Origin: Polynucleobacter sp. JS-Mosq-20-D10
Lineage (GTDB): Bacteria; Pseudomonadota; Gammaproteobacteria; Burkholderiales; Burkholderiaceae
DNA length: 64,000 nucleotides
Direction: 5' to 3'
NCBI RefSeq assembly: GCF_018687755.1
Contig: NZ_CP061305.1
Span: forward strand, 681,099-745,098
Shown here: one piece after another, positions 24,385 to 33,281 of the stretch
Layout of the letters: every line of letters begins with the position of its first letter
How positions within the stretch are numbered: the first letter of the stretch is position 1
Program-made: the position numbers and the translations under genes
The notes under the pieces: generated by a model
What the model saw: the letters and a program-made list of their open reading frames with translations, nothing else
The model's database searches: none
What the model was told of the DNA's origin: nothing

Positions 24385-24794
24385 TTAGGTTCAGTTACAA
24401 ACCCCAGCTTCGTTAAGCCGGCACGACGCGAGGCCGCTAATACCTGAGCAACATATTCATATTTCACTGACTTATCAGCGCGTAAATTGATTTCCGGTTG
24501 CGGCTCCTTCTGAGCAGCTTTTTCTGCATAGCCATCAAAAGTTTTTAAATCAATTGGTGTGCTATTCCAAAATATTTGACCCTGAGCATCAATAGAGAGT
24601 TGAACTGACTCTGGCTTTACTTCATTACGTACGCTATTGGCTTTCGGCAGCTCAACCTTCACCGCCTGCTGAATGACCGGCAGGGTAATGATGAAGATGA
24701 TCAGGAGTACCAACATGACATCCACCATCGGAGTCATGTTGATTTCGGCCATGATGCCGCTTTCTTCTTGATCGTTCTGAAGATTAAAAGACAT
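24381..24794 (-). CDS. exbD: ExbD/TolR-family energy-transduction protein
   Basis: 137 aa. One membrane helix (about 17-40) carrying the proton-path Asp in MVDVMLVLLIIFIITLPV, then a periplasmic domain. With ExbB it uses the proton gradient to drive TonB. It is the last gene of the murI-tonB-exbB-exbD unit, 2 bp after exbB. Confidence 0.93.
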   Translation of the reverse strand: MSFNLQNDQEESGIMAEINMTPMVDVMLVLLIIFIITLPVIQQAVKVELPKANSVRNEVKPESVQLSIDAQGQIFWNSTPIDLKTFDGYAEKAAQKEPQPEINLRADKSVKYEYVAQVLAASRRAGLTKLGFVTEPN

Positions 24795-24796
24795 GT

Positions 24797-25489
24797 TTAT
24801 TCTCCAGACTTCACGCGGGCACCAGTAACAAAGTAAGCGAGGAGATCATTGCCAAAGCGATTGAGATCAGCAACCAATAATCTGTTGGCACGATTAATCG
24901 CATTAAAGCCTAACACTGCTGGAATCGCTACAGCCAAGCCTAAAGCAGTCATGATGAGTGCTTCGCCAATGGGGCCAGCAACCTGATCAATCTGTGCGCT
25001 ACCTGAGCTGCTGATTGCGATCAAAGCATGATAGATGCCCCAAACCGTTCCAAACAAACCAATAAATGGTGCGGTTGCGCCGGTCGAGCCAAGGAAGGTA
25101 AGTCCTTTTTGGAGTTGGGCTGCAACACCATCAATACTGTTTTTTAGACTTCTCGCCATCCACTCGGAGTAGTTCAGTGTTTGCAAAAGTTCACGATGGT
25201 TAGTCGATTGGCTTTGGTGATGGGTAGAGGCACCATTTGCCGCTTTAGCAATTTGAAAGTAGGGATTACTTGCATGGCTGGTAAATGCATTCAGACCCTG
25301 GTCATAGGAAGTGGCGCGCCAAAACTGATTAATCTCAGGTTGGAGTTTGCGTAAATTGCGCAACACCCAAAAACGGGAGAGCAAAATTACCCAGGTCACA
25401 ATGGAGCAGATCAGAAGTGCGATGGCCACAAAGCGGGTAACTGCATCGCCCTCGAGCCATAAATTTGCCAAGCCAAATGGTGTATTCAT
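24797..25489 (-). CDS. exbB: ExbB/TolQ/MotA-family proton channel
   Basis: 230 aa. Three membrane segments (near 15-38, ~135-160 and ~175-200). The conserved LTFLGSTGATAPFIGLFGTVWGI and GPIGEALIMTALGLAVAIPAV are signature. Forms the pentameric stator with ExbD for TonB-dependent outer-membrane transport. Four bases separate it from tonB. Confidence 0.94.
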   Translation of the reverse strand: MNTPFGLANLWLEGDAVTRFVAIALLICSIVTWVILLSRFWVLRNLRKLQPEINQFWRATSYDQGLNAFTSHASNPYFQIAKAANGASTHHQSQSTNHRELLQTLNYSEWMARSLKNSIDGVAAQLQKGLTFLGSTGATAPFIGLFGTVWGIYHALIAISSSGSAQIDQVAGPIGEALIMTALGLAVAIPAVLGFNAINRANRLLVADLNRFGNDLLAYFVTGARVKSGE

Positions 25490-25493
25490 AATA

Positions 25494-26189
25494 TTAATTC
25501 TTTAAATTAAATTTAATTAAAAGGTTGGTAGAAATTCTTTGTGGCGAACCATTAACTAAAAATGGTTTAAAGCGATAACGACGACCAATCTCGGTTGCTG
25601 CTCTATCTAATCTTGGAAATGAGCTGGAACGTAATAGGGCAACATCCTCAACACTACCTGATTCATCAATAATCAGTCTCACCACCACTTCACCTTGCTC
25701 CCCAGATCTTTTGGAGAAAGAAGGGTAGTAAGCATCTGCATCTGGTTGATATACGACAACTAGTTTACCAATGTCAGTCTGAATCGGTGTGCCACTGGAT
25801 CCAGGAGTGGTTGCGGGTGCAACTGCGGCATTGGGAGCCTGTGATTCACTTTTAGATTGCTGGGGTGTTGGCGGGGTAGGAGCCTGTTGTTGAGTTTGTG
25901 GAGGTGTTGGTGCCTGCGTGGATTTTTCATCCACAGTTTTCTTCTTTTGTTCTTGCTTGGGTTTTGGTGGAGGCGCAGCTGGGGCAGCCTGGGGTTGTTT
26001 GGCAGCCTCAGGACTCACCAGATTGGCCATCACTCGCGCATCATCTTGATTGTTATCGTTGTCAGGCTTCATGCTGCTCTGAAAGCCAATCAAAAATAAT
26101 AAATGCAAGGCAATAACAATGCCGATGATGATGCGTTCGGTCTTATCAAATGGTAGATACGCATTCATCCGATTTAGAAAGGTACTCAT
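25494..26189 (-). CDS. tonB: TonB energy transducer
   Basis: 231 aa. N-terminal membrane helix ~18-38 (IIIGIVIALHLLFLIGF), then a long Pro/Gln/Lys-rich spacer (about 60-125), then a TonB C-terminal domain with YYPSFSKRSGEQGEVVVRL and SFPRLDRAATEIGRRYRF. Spans the periplasm to touch TonB-dependent receptors. Its start overlaps the murI stop by 4 bp. Confidence 0.93.
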   Translation of the reverse strand: MSTFLNRMNAYLPFDKTERIIIGIVIALHLLFLIGFQSSMKPDNDNNQDDARVMANLVSPEAAKQPQAAPAAPPPKPKQEQKKKTVDEKSTQAPTPPQTQQQAPTPPTPQQSKSESQAPNAAVAPATTPGSSGTPIQTDIGKLVVVYQPDADAYYPSFSKRSGEQGEVVVRLIIDESGSVEDVALLRSSSFPRLDRAATEIGRRYRFKPFLVNGSPQRISTNLLIKFNLKN

Positions 26190-26992
26190 GTGAATGAGCT
26201 CACTAGCTGAGATTTAATGCTGTGTTCATCTAGGTCTGATTGCATGAGCTCGAACGCCATTTGATGCAAGGTCTGCGCATCCTTACTGCTGATGAATGTA
26301 ACAGAGCCATGTTCATCATTATCTAAGCGCTTGCCCTGAGCCTCTAATTTTCGTTTGAGTTGGCGCACTACTGCTTCACTGGTATCAACTAGATTAATTG
26401 AGTCTCCCAATAGTTTACGTATGGCTTTTCGCAAGAAAGGATAGTGTGTGCACCCTAGAACAAGCGTATCTGCTCCAGCTTCCTGAATGGGTTCTAAGTG
26501 TTCGGCAAGTAGCTCTAGAGTTTGCTCACCATCAGCTTGGCCCGCTTCAATTAGGGGAACTAGGCCGGCACCCGCTTGTTTAACAAACTGACAATCGGGT
26601 AGGGTGGCTAGTAAAGCGCTAAATTTACCGCTCTTGAGCGTAGCCTCGGTTGCAAGTACACCAACAATGCCATTACTGGACTGCATTGCTGCAGGTTTGA
26701 TACCAGGCTCTACGCCGATGATTGGAATATGACTGAGCTCATTACGAATAGCCGCAATCGCCTCGGCGGTTGCAGTGTTACAGGCAACCATAATGGCATC
26801 ACAACCTTGCGCTGCTAAGTATTGGCATAGCTCCATGCTGCGCAAAGCTATCCACTCACTAGACTTCTCTCCATAAGGAGCATTGATGGAATCAGCTAGG
26901 TAAATATAGTCATGCTCAGGAAGTTGGCGCAAAGCCTCATCCAAAATTGATAAGCCACCAACTCCAGAATCAAAAACTCCGATGAGTGCCAA
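26186..26992 (-). CDS. murI: Glutamate racemase
   Basis: 268 aa. Converts L- to D-glutamate for peptidoglycan. Catalytic cysteines C71 in VACNTATA and C181 in LGCTHYPF; start GVFDSGVGGLSIL binds substrate. First gene of the unit with tonB-exbB-exbD. Fumarase lies 57 bp upstream on the same strand. Confidence 0.96.
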   Translation of the reverse strand: MALIGVFDSGVGGLSILDEALRQLPEHDYIYLADSINAPYGEKSSEWIALRSMELCQYLAAQGCDAIMVACNTATAEAIAAIRNELSHIPIIGVEPGIKPAAMQSSNGIVGVLATEATLKSGKFSALLATLPDCQFVKQAGAGLVPLIEAGQADGEQTLELLAEHLEPIQEAGADTLVLGCTHYPFLRKAIRKLLGDSINLVDTSEAVVRQLKRKLEAQGKRLDNDEHGSVTFISSKDAQTLHQMAFELMQSDLDEHSIKSQLVSSFT

Positions 26993-27049
26993 GTTAGGTC
27001 GCTTAACTAAGGGCGGTTGATTTAATGAATCAATGACGTACTAATTGAC

Positions 27050-28573
27050 TCAAGCAATCATGACTGGAATGCCGGCAATCTTTGCTTGCCACTCTTTGGG
27101 GCCGGTCTCATGCATAGAGATGCCGGCAGAACTGACCGCTACTGTCACTGGCATGTCTTTGACATCGAATTCATAAATTGCTTCCATGCCAAGGTCAGCA
27201 AAACCCACGACCTTCGCCGTCTGAATGGCTTTAGAGACTAAGTAGGCGGCGCCACCAACGGCCATCAAGTAAGCAGACTGATGCTTTTTGATCGCTTCAA
27301 TTGCAGTGGGGCCACGTTCAGCCTTACCAATCATGGAGATCAATCCAGTTTGAGCCAGCATCATCTCAGTGAACTTATCCATGCGGGTTGAGGTTGTTGG
27401 GCCTGCTGGACCAACTGCTTCGCCTCCCACTGGGTCTACTGGACCAACGTAATAGATCACGCGGTTTTTAAAGCTCACCGGTAATGCCTCGCCTTTAGCC
27501 AGCATGTCTGCAATGCGCTTATGCGCCGCATCACGACCAGTCAAAATTTTGCCGTTGAGGAGCAGTGTTTCGCCTGCTTTCCAGTCAGCCACTTCTTCAG
27601 CAGTCAAAGTATCCAAGTTCACGCGCTTGGATTTTTTAGTGTCTGGAGTCCAAGTCACATCTGGCCAATCAGATAAGGATGGTTTTTCTAATATCGCTGG
27701 GCCATCGCCATGCAAGTGGAAATGTACGTGGCGGGTTGCAGCACAGTTTGGAATCATCGCTACTGGCAATGAAGCTGCATGCGTTGGGTACTCCATAATT
27801 TTGATATCGAGCACAGTGGCCAAACCACCTAGGCCTTGTGCCCCAATCCCGAGCTTATTCACCTTCTCGTAGATCTCTAAGCGCAGCTCTTCGGCACGAG
27901 TCTTCGCGCCGCGTGCGATTAATTCTTGAATATCTACTGGGCCCATCAAGGACTCTTTTGCCATTAGCATGGCTTTCTCAGGCGTTCCGCCAATACCGAT
28001 GCCTAAAATGCCGGGAGGGCACCAGCCTGCTCCCATCGTCGGGACGGTCTTGACTACCCAATCGACGATCGAATCAGAGGGGTTAAGCATGACCATCTTA
28101 GCTTTGTTCTCAGAGCCGCCACCTTTGGCAGCGCAAATGACTTCAACATCATCGCCTGGGACGATTTCATAATGAATAACCGCCGGGGTGTTATCACCTG
28201 TGTTTTTGCGCTTACCTGCTGGATCAGTCAAAACGGATGCGCGTAGTGGGTTATCCGGGTTCATATAAGCGCGACGAACACCTTCGTTCACCATTTCAGA
28301 GACGCTCATGGTGGCATCGCCCCACTGAACATTCATACCAATCTTGAGAAAAACGACTGCAATACCAGTGTCTTGACACATTGGACGGTGACCTTCTGCA
28401 CACATCCGGCTATTGGTCAAAATCTGCGCAATCGCATCCTTCGCTGCGGCACCTTGCTCAAGCTCGTAAGCTCTGCCCATAGCGGAAATGAAGTCTTTGG
28501 GGTGATAGTAAGAGATGAATTGGAAGGCATCTGCCACACTCTGGATTAGGTCGTTTTGTTTGATATTTGTCAT
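27050..28573 (-). CDS. fumA: Class I fumarate hydratase (Fe-S)
   Basis: 507 aa. Interconverts fumarate and malate in the citric acid cycle. The class I type carries an oxygen-sensitive 4Fe-4S cluster. Candidate cysteines lie in RPMCQDTG, GWCPPG and IPNCAATRH. The N-terminal alpha part and C-terminal beta part (PVSFKNRVIYYVGPVDPVGGEAVGPAGPTTSTRMD) are fused in one chain. Single gene; divergent from acs. Confidence 0.94.
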   Translation of the reverse strand: MTNIKQNDLIQSVADAFQFISYYHPKDFISAMGRAYELEQGAAAKDAIAQILTNSRMCAEGHRPMCQDTGIAVVFLKIGMNVQWGDATMSVSEMVNEGVRRAYMNPDNPLRASVLTDPAGKRKNTGDNTPAVIHYEIVPGDDVEVICAAKGGGSENKAKMVMLNPSDSIVDWVVKTVPTMGAGWCPPGILGIGIGGTPEKAMLMAKESLMGPVDIQELIARGAKTRAEELRLEIYEKVNKLGIGAQGLGGLATVLDIKIMEYPTHAASLPVAMIPNCAATRHVHFHLHGDGPAILEKPSLSDWPDVTWTPDTKKSKRVNLDTLTAEEVADWKAGETLLLNGKILTGRDAAHKRIADMLAKGEALPVSFKNRVIYYVGPVDPVGGEAVGPAGPTTSTRMDKFTEMMLAQTGLISMIGKAERGPTAIEAIKKHQSAYLMAVGGAAYLVSKAIQTAKVVGFADLGMEAIYEFDVKDMPVTVAVSSAGISMHETGPKEWQAKIAGIPVMIA

Positions 28574-28740
28574 GGTTATAAGCTTAATTATGCAAGGTTT
28601 AATCTATTTTAAGGGTTTGCCATAGAGCAAATCTAGCGTGTTTTCACTTATCTTATTAGCTCTTGGGGATGCGTTTCCCTAATCCTGCGCTATTTTTGCA
28701 GAAAAAGACGACTGATTATTGAATAGAAGGGCTGTAAAGC

Positions 28741-30714
28741 ATGGAACCATTGATGCAAGAAAACCGCGTATTTAACCCGCCTGCAGACTTCATTAAGTCC
28801 GCCGCTATTCCCGGAATGGACGCTTACAACAAGCTCTGTGCCGAAGCTAACAATGATTACGACGGTTTTTGGAGTCGCCTTGCTAAAGAAAATGTCTTCT
28901 GGAAAAAGCCCTTTACTAAAGCCCTTGATGAATCCAAAGCGCCTTTCTACAAATGGTTTGAAGATGGCACTACCAATGCTTCCTACAACTGTTTAGATCG
29001 CCAAGTTGAAAATGGCCTTGGCAATAAGACTGCGATTATTTTTGAAGCGGATGATGGATCTGTTACCAATGTAACTTATCAAGAGTTGCTAGAACGTGTT
29101 TGCAAAATGGCAAATGCACTTCGCAAAATGGGCATTCAGTCTGGTGACCGCGTCATCATTTACATGGCGATGACGATCGAAGGAGTTGTCGCAATGCAGG
29201 CGTGTGCTCGTATCGGCGCAATTCACTCGGTTGTGTTCGGTGGATTTTCTGCTCAAGCACTGCGCGATCGAATCATTGACGTTGGTGCCGTAGCCGTGAT
29301 TACCGCTGACGGACAGTTCCGCGGCGGCAAATCATTGCCCTTGAAGGCAATATGTGATGAGGCTCTGTCCACTGGCGAGTGTCCCAATGTGAAGCATGTG
29401 ATCGTCAACAAACGCACCGGTAATGATGTCACCATGACAGCTGGCCGTGATGTTTGGATGCAAGAAATCGTAGCTAATGAATCCACTACTTGCGAGCCAG
29501 AGTGGGTCAGCGCTGAGCACCCACTATTTATTTTGTATACCTCTGGCTCGACAGGTAAGCCTAAGGGCGTTCAACACTCTACTGGTGGCTACCTCTTGTG
29601 GGCAATTCTCACAATGAAGTGGACTTTTGATATCAAACCAAATGACGTCTTCTGGTGTACTGCCGATATCGGCTGGGTAACAGGTCACTCCTATATTACC
29701 TACGGCCCACTCGCAGTTGGCGCTACTGAGATTGTGTTTGAGGGTGTTCCAACCTACCCCAATGCGGGTCGTTTCTGGGACATGATCCAAAAACACAAGG
29801 CAACCATCTTCTATACCGCTCCAACGGCGATTCGTTCATTAATCAAAGCATCGAGCAATGATCAAGCAGTGCATCCCAAGAGCTATGATTTATCTTCCTT
29901 GCGTCTCTTGGGTTCAGTCGGTGAGCCGATTAATCCAGAAGCGTGGATGTGGTACTACGAGAATGTGGGTGGCTCACGTTGCCCAATCGCAGATACCTTT
30001 TGGCAAACCGAAACTGGTGGTCACATGATTTCACCATTGCCAGGTGCAACCCCCATGATTCCAGGTTCATGCACGTTGCCATTGCCAGGTATTCAGGCGG
30101 CGATTGTGGATGAAGTGGGTGCAGACGTTCCAAATGGTCATGGCGGTATTTTGGTTGTGAAGCGTCCATGGCCCTCCATGATTCGTACGATCTGGGGTGA
30201 TCCCGATCGCTTCGTGAAGTCTTATTTCCCGGAGGAGTTGGGTGGCACTTTGTATCTGGCAGGTGACGGCGCAATCCGCAATAAAGATACTGGCTACTTC
30301 ACGATTACGGGCCGTATCGACGATGTATTGAATGTCTCCGGTCACCGCATGGGTACGATGGAAATCGAATCTTGCTTGGTTGCCAATCCCTTAGTTGCTG
30401 AAGCTGCAGTAGTGGGTCGTCCAGATGAGTTGACTGGTGAAGCAATTTGCGTATTCGTGGTTCTGAAGGGCGGACGCCCAACAGGTGATGAAGCCAAGAA
30501 GATTGCAACTGAGTTGCGGAACTGGGTAGGCAAGGAGATCGGCCCGATCGCTAAACCAAAGGACGTTCGCTTTGGTGATAACTTACCTAAAACTCGTTCT
30601 GGCAAGATCATGCGCCGCTTGCTGCGTGTGATCGCTAAAGGTGAAGAGGTGACTCAAGACACCTCGACTCTGGAAAATCCAGCGATTTTGGATCAGCTCA
30701 AAGAGTCTGTTTAA
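28741..30714 (+). CDS. acs: Acetyl-CoA synthetase
   Basis: 657 aa. Activates acetate with ATP and CoA. AMP-forming motif [17 protein letters not shown], acetate-site [17 protein letters not shown]-site [10 protein letters not shown], and the acetylatable lysine in [12 protein letters not shown] near the C-terminus. Length matches bacterial Acs. An earlier Met5 is a possible alternative start. It is followed by tRNA-Ser(GGA). Confidence 0.97.
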   Translation: MEPLMQENRVFNPPADFIKSAAIPGMDAYNKLCAEANNDYDGFWSRLAKENVFWKKPFTKALDESKAPFYKWFEDGTTNASYNCLDRQVENGLGNKTAIIFEADDGSVTNVTYQELLERVCKMANALRKMGIQSGDRVIIYMAMTIEGVVAMQACARIGAIHSVVFGGFSAQALRDRIIDVGAVAVITADGQFRGGKSLPLKAICDEALSTGECPNVKHVIVNKRTGNDVTMTAGRDVWMQEIVANESTTCEPEWVSAEHPLFILYTSGSTGKPKGVQHSTGGYLLWAILTMKWTFDIKPNDVFWCTADIGWVTGHSYITYGPLAVGATEIVFEGVPTYPNAGRFWDMIQKHKATIFYTAPTAIRSLIKASSNDQAVHPKSYDLSSLRLLGSVGEPINPEAWMWYYENVGGSRCPIADTFWQTETGGHMISPLPGATPMIPGSCTLPLPGIQAAIVDEVGADVPNGHGGILVVKRPWPSMIRTIWGDPDRFVKSYFPEELGGTLYLAGDGAIRNKDTGYFTITGRIDDVLNVSGHRMGTMEIESCLVANPLVAEAAVVGRPDELTGEAICVFVVLKGGRPTGDEAKKIATELRNWVGKEIGPIAKPKDVRFGDNLPKTRSGKIMRRLLRVIAKGEEVTQDTSTLENPAILDQLKESV

Positions 30715-30756
30715 GTAGTTAATTGCGCTTTTAGAGGCAGACCCTTCTGGCAAACG

Positions 30757-30762
30757 TATAAT
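30757..30762 (+). promoter_or_regulatory. -10 box of tRNA-Ser(GGA)
   Basis: A perfect TATAAT lies 12 bp before the tRNA 5' end. The matching -35 region is poor. Position fits a tRNA promoter. Confidence 0.5.
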
Positions 30763-30774
30763 CAACGGTTGTAC

Positions 30775-30865
30775 GGAAGGGTGGATGAGCGGTTTAAGTC
30801 ACACGCCTGGAAAGCGTGCGTAGGTTAATAGCCTACCGCGGGTTCGAATCCCGCCTCTTCCGCCA
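30775..30865 (+). tRNA. tRNA-Ser(GGA)
   Basis: 91 nt with encoded CCA. Acceptor GGAAGGG/CTCTTCC (one G-U), anticodon loop CTGGAAA giving GGA, and a long variable arm of the class II type. Confidence 0.96.
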
Positions 30866-30876
30866 GTAGTCTGAAG

Positions 30877-30896
30877 CCACCTTCGGGTGGTTTTTT
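30877..30896 (+). terminator. Terminator of tRNA-Ser(GGA)
   Basis: CCACC-TTCG-GGTGG followed by six T. Compact stem, stable tetraloop and T tract. Confidence 0.85.
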
Positions 30897-31022
30897 CTTT
30901 GCTTTTTCTTGATTTTTGCCCTAAGAAACCATCTCAAGCTAAATCATTTTGATATTCAACCCCCTGTTTTTAATCAAAAAAAGGGGTTTTTGATATTTCT
31001 GTTGCGTTGCCGCAAATAAATC

Positions 31023-31065
31023 TTGCACTGCAATAAAAAACTTCTTAGAATGGTGCATTGCAATA
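31023..31065 (+). promoter_or_regulatory. Phasin promoter with paired operator-like repeats
   Basis: TTGCAC (31023-31028), 17 bp, TAGAAT (31046-31051) is a near-consensus sigma70 promoter 49 bp before the phasin ATG. GCACTGCAATA (31025-31035) and GCATTGCAATA (31055-31065) differ by one base, lie exactly 30 bp apart, and cover the -35 box and the start site. This suits a repressor; PhaR, which binds phasin promoters and is titrated by PHA granules, is the natural candidate by inference. Confidence 0.65.
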
Positions 31066-31099
31066 CATTTATCAATTTTATAAAAGTTAGGAAAATCTC

Positions 31100-31672
31100 A
31101 TGTTCCAGAATCAATTAAACGACCAAATGACACAAGCTCAAACTAAAGCTGTTGAAAACGCTAAGTTCTTAGCCCAAGTAGCTGTTGAAAGCGCAAAAGA
31201 ATTAGCTGAAATCAACCAAGCTGCTGCTAAGGATGCTTTAGTTGTCGCTCAAGATGCAAGCGCTCAATTGTTGGCAATTAAAGATGCACAACAATTGGCA
31301 AAATTGGCTCAGCCAGAAACTGCACAAGAAGCTGCTAAGTACGCTGCTGCTTACCAAGCTAAGGTAAACAAAGTTGTGCGTAACAGCAACAAAGAAGTTG
31401 TTCAAGTAGTTGACGCATCTATCGATGACGCACGCGCTGATATGGTTAAGTTTGTTAAGGAAGCTACTAAGACAGCTCCTGCTGGTTCTGAGGCATTTGT
31501 ATCTGCATTCAAAACTGTATTTGAAACTTCACTCCAACAGTTTGACCAAGTTCGCGCTTCAGCAACTGATGCTTATGCAAACTTTGAGAAAAGTGTTGAT
31601 GCTGCAATGGCTAACTTTCAAGGCCAATACGCAGTAGCTAAGCCAGCTGTTAAAAGCCGTAAAGCTGCTTAA
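31100..31672 (+). CDS. phaP: Phasin (PHA granule-associated protein)
   Basis: 190 aa, almost entirely helical and Ala/Gln/Lys-rich, with no membrane segment. The pattern AQTKAVENAKFLAQVAVESAKELAEIN and a basic tail KSRKAA is typical of the phasin_2 family that coats polyhydroxyalkanoate granules. It has its own promoter and terminator, so it is a single highly expressed transcript. Codon use is strongly biased, as expected for abundant proteins. Confidence 0.92.
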   Translation: MFQNQLNDQMTQAQTKAVENAKFLAQVAVESAKELAEINQAAAKDALVVAQDASAQLLAIKDAQQLAKLAQPETAQEAAKYAAAYQAKVNKVVRNSNKEVVQVVDASIDDARADMVKFVKEATKTAPAGSEAFVSAFKTVFETSLQQFDQVRASATDAYANFEKSVDAAMANFQGQYAVAKPAVKSRKAA

Positions 31673-31696
31673 TTCGTTTTAATGGCTTTGCACGAG

Positions 31697-31719
31697 AAAC
31701 CGCCTTCGGGCGGTTTTTT
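31697..31719 (+). terminator. Terminator of the phasin gene
   Basis: AAACCGCC-TTCG-GGCGGTTT followed by T run (31714-31719). Classic intrinsic terminator. Confidence 0.9.
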
Positions 31720-31770
31720 CTTTTTCTGCTTGCCGTAAGATGGATGTTTTAGAGCTAATGTGGAGAAAAC

Positions 31771-32076
31771 ATGATCTTTGCAATCCTTTTAATGGATCGT
31801 CCTGGTACCGCAGAATTACGTATTCAAGTGCGACCCGAGCATCGCGCTTACTTGGGTAAGTTTGCAGACAAGATGGCCTTTGCTGGCCCACTCACATCGG
31901 AAGATGGCAAAACGACAGTGGGCAGCTTGTTGGTGATGGATTTTCCTAGTAAGGCAGATGTTGAGGCTTGGCTAGCGGATGAGCCATTTACCAAAGCAGG
32001 AGTCTATGAACAGCCGGTTATTCATGTGTTTAACAATAGCTGGCAACAACAGGTTGGGTTTCCACCTGCTGCTTAA
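31771..32076 (+). CDS. YciI-family protein
   Basis: 101 aa. Ferredoxin-like YCII fold: RPEHRAYLGKFADKMAFAGPLTSEDG and the later GSLLVMDFPSKADVEAWLADEPF. The conserved His and Asp could be catalytic. Family role is unclear (possible dehydrochlorinase-like or regulatory enzymes). Single gene ending near a convergent terminator. Confidence 0.9.
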   Translation: MIFAILLMDRPGTAELRIQVRPEHRAYLGKFADKMAFAGPLTSEDGKTTVGSLLVMDFPSKADVEAWLADEPFTKAGVYEQPVIHVFNNSWQQQVGFPPAA

Positions 32077-32087
32077 GTAAAAAAAGA

Positions 32088-32107
32088 GCCACCTCATTTG
32101 AGGTGGC
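32088..32107 (-). terminator. Terminator between yciI-like and DUF1080 genes
   Basis: GCCACCTC / GAGGTGGC stem. Read on the minus strand it is followed by a long T tract (complement of the A run at 32079-32085), so it chiefly ends the DUF1080 transcript. Confidence 0.8.
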
Positions 32108-32135
32108 CGCTTTGATGGATCTGTCTAGAGATGAT

Positions 32136-32732
32136 CTAGATTGGCTTGATTTGTAGCTTCCTAAATTTGATGATGCCGCCGGCGGACTGAAGGGCAATGG
32201 ACCCCTCGGAGAACTTACTATCTCTGGCATCTGTAACAGTGAGTACTCCATTCATCATTACTTTGAGCTGAGGTCCATTGGCCGTAATTTCCATGGTGTT
32301 CCAGCGCCCACCTGCTTTGTGAATTGGGTTGACCTTGGCAATATCAACAATGGCACCGGTGGAGTATTCCTGTCCCGGACGCGTATCCCAGATATTAATT
32401 TCATAAGCATTTCCAGCGGTGACTTTATTGGGATCCTGGCAGCGAATAAAAATTCCACTATTGGTGTTGGATTCAGCCCAAAATTCAGCGCGAATAATAA
32501 AGTTCCGATAACTTTTACTGCTCACCAGAAATCCAGACGGCTTATTCCCTTCAACTATTCCTTTGCCAATGACCCAATTCGCGCTGCCAATAATGTTCCA
32601 ACCGTCTAGGCTGACGCCATCGATTAAATCGGTATAGCCCGCTTGTGCTTGAGCATGGGTGTTGATTGAAAGCAGGGCAATAGTCAGCGAAAAGGCAATT
32701 GCTAGAACTTGTTTTAAGGTTGTTTGCATCAT
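32136..32732 (-). CDS. Secreted DUF1080 (3-keto-disaccharide hydrolase-like) protein
   Basis: 198 aa. Signal peptide ~1-30 ending AQAQA. The body is a concanavalin-like jelly roll: FTDLIDG-like start (YTDLIDGVSLDGWNI), NFIIRAEFWAESNTNSGIFIRC, GNAYEINIWDT, RWNTMEITANGPQLKVMMNG. This is the DUF1080 family, some of which cleave 3-keto-glycosides. Periplasmic. Its exact substrate is unknown. Confidence 0.88.
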   Translation of the reverse strand: MMQTTLKQVLAIAFSLTIALLSINTHAQAQAGYTDLIDGVSLDGWNIIGSANWVIGKGIVEGNKPSGFLVSSKSYRNFIIRAEFWAESNTNSGIFIRCQDPNKVTAGNAYEINIWDTRPGQEYSTGAIVDIAKVNPIHKAGGRWNTMEITANGPQLKVMMNGVLTVTDARDSKFSEGSIALQSAGGIIKFRKLQIKPI

Positions 32733-32858
32733 GATCTCCTAATGAATTTATCTTTGTAGCTGCAATCTTGCTTCCATGCATTGTTACTGACTTGGCTGTA
32801 ATTCAACAAGTACTCACTTTCCCTTAACTTGGAACCAGGAATCCAGTAGACTTAGAGT

Positions 32859-33083
32859 ATGAATTCAACAACATTACGCCCCTTAGCCACCCTTGTTTCT
32901 ATTACCACCATTGCCTTAGCGGGATGCGGCTCTATTGAGTCAGCAGCCCAAGATGACTGTACTTCTATAGGTTGGCAAATTGGCAGCAAGGGCTACAACG
33001 ATTGCTTTAAGGCGCGTGTTTACGAGCGCAAACTGGATTACTCTCCGCCCCCCGGTAGCAAGCCCTCCCCATCAGTCATTTAA
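32859..33083 (+). CDS. Small lipoprotein
   Basis: 74 aa. Signal sequence with lipobox LAGC (about 19-22) and four later Cys (DDCTS, NDCFK among them). It ends in a Pro-rich tail. No function recognised. The gene stands alone between DUF1080 and the formate dehydrogenase operon. Confidence 0.7.
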   Translation: MNSTTLRPLATLVSITTIALAGCGSIESAAQDDCTSIGWQIGSKGYNDCFKARVYERKLDYSPPPGSKPSPSVI

Positions 33084-33281
33084 TAGGGTTTACCCTAATT
33101 AAATTCACTTGAGCGCCGTCAAGGACTTGAGTGTAGAAATAACCCAAAATCATCCTTGATCTTGGGAATTTCCTATTTAGAGCGAGCTAAGTTGTTTCTT
33201 GCCAATTTGGGCCTTCTTAAGCGTAGCTGTAGACATAAAAAATAGCATCATTATTGCGACTAGAAATTAGAGATTAAAACT

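Noticed and set aside
25857..26116. Trp/Leu-rich plus-strand ORFs opposite tonB
   Set aside because: They are the complement of the proline-rich TonB spacer, a known source of false frames.
31410..31637. Leu-rich ORF within the phasin gene
   Set aside because: Frame shadow of a codon-biased, Ala-rich gene.
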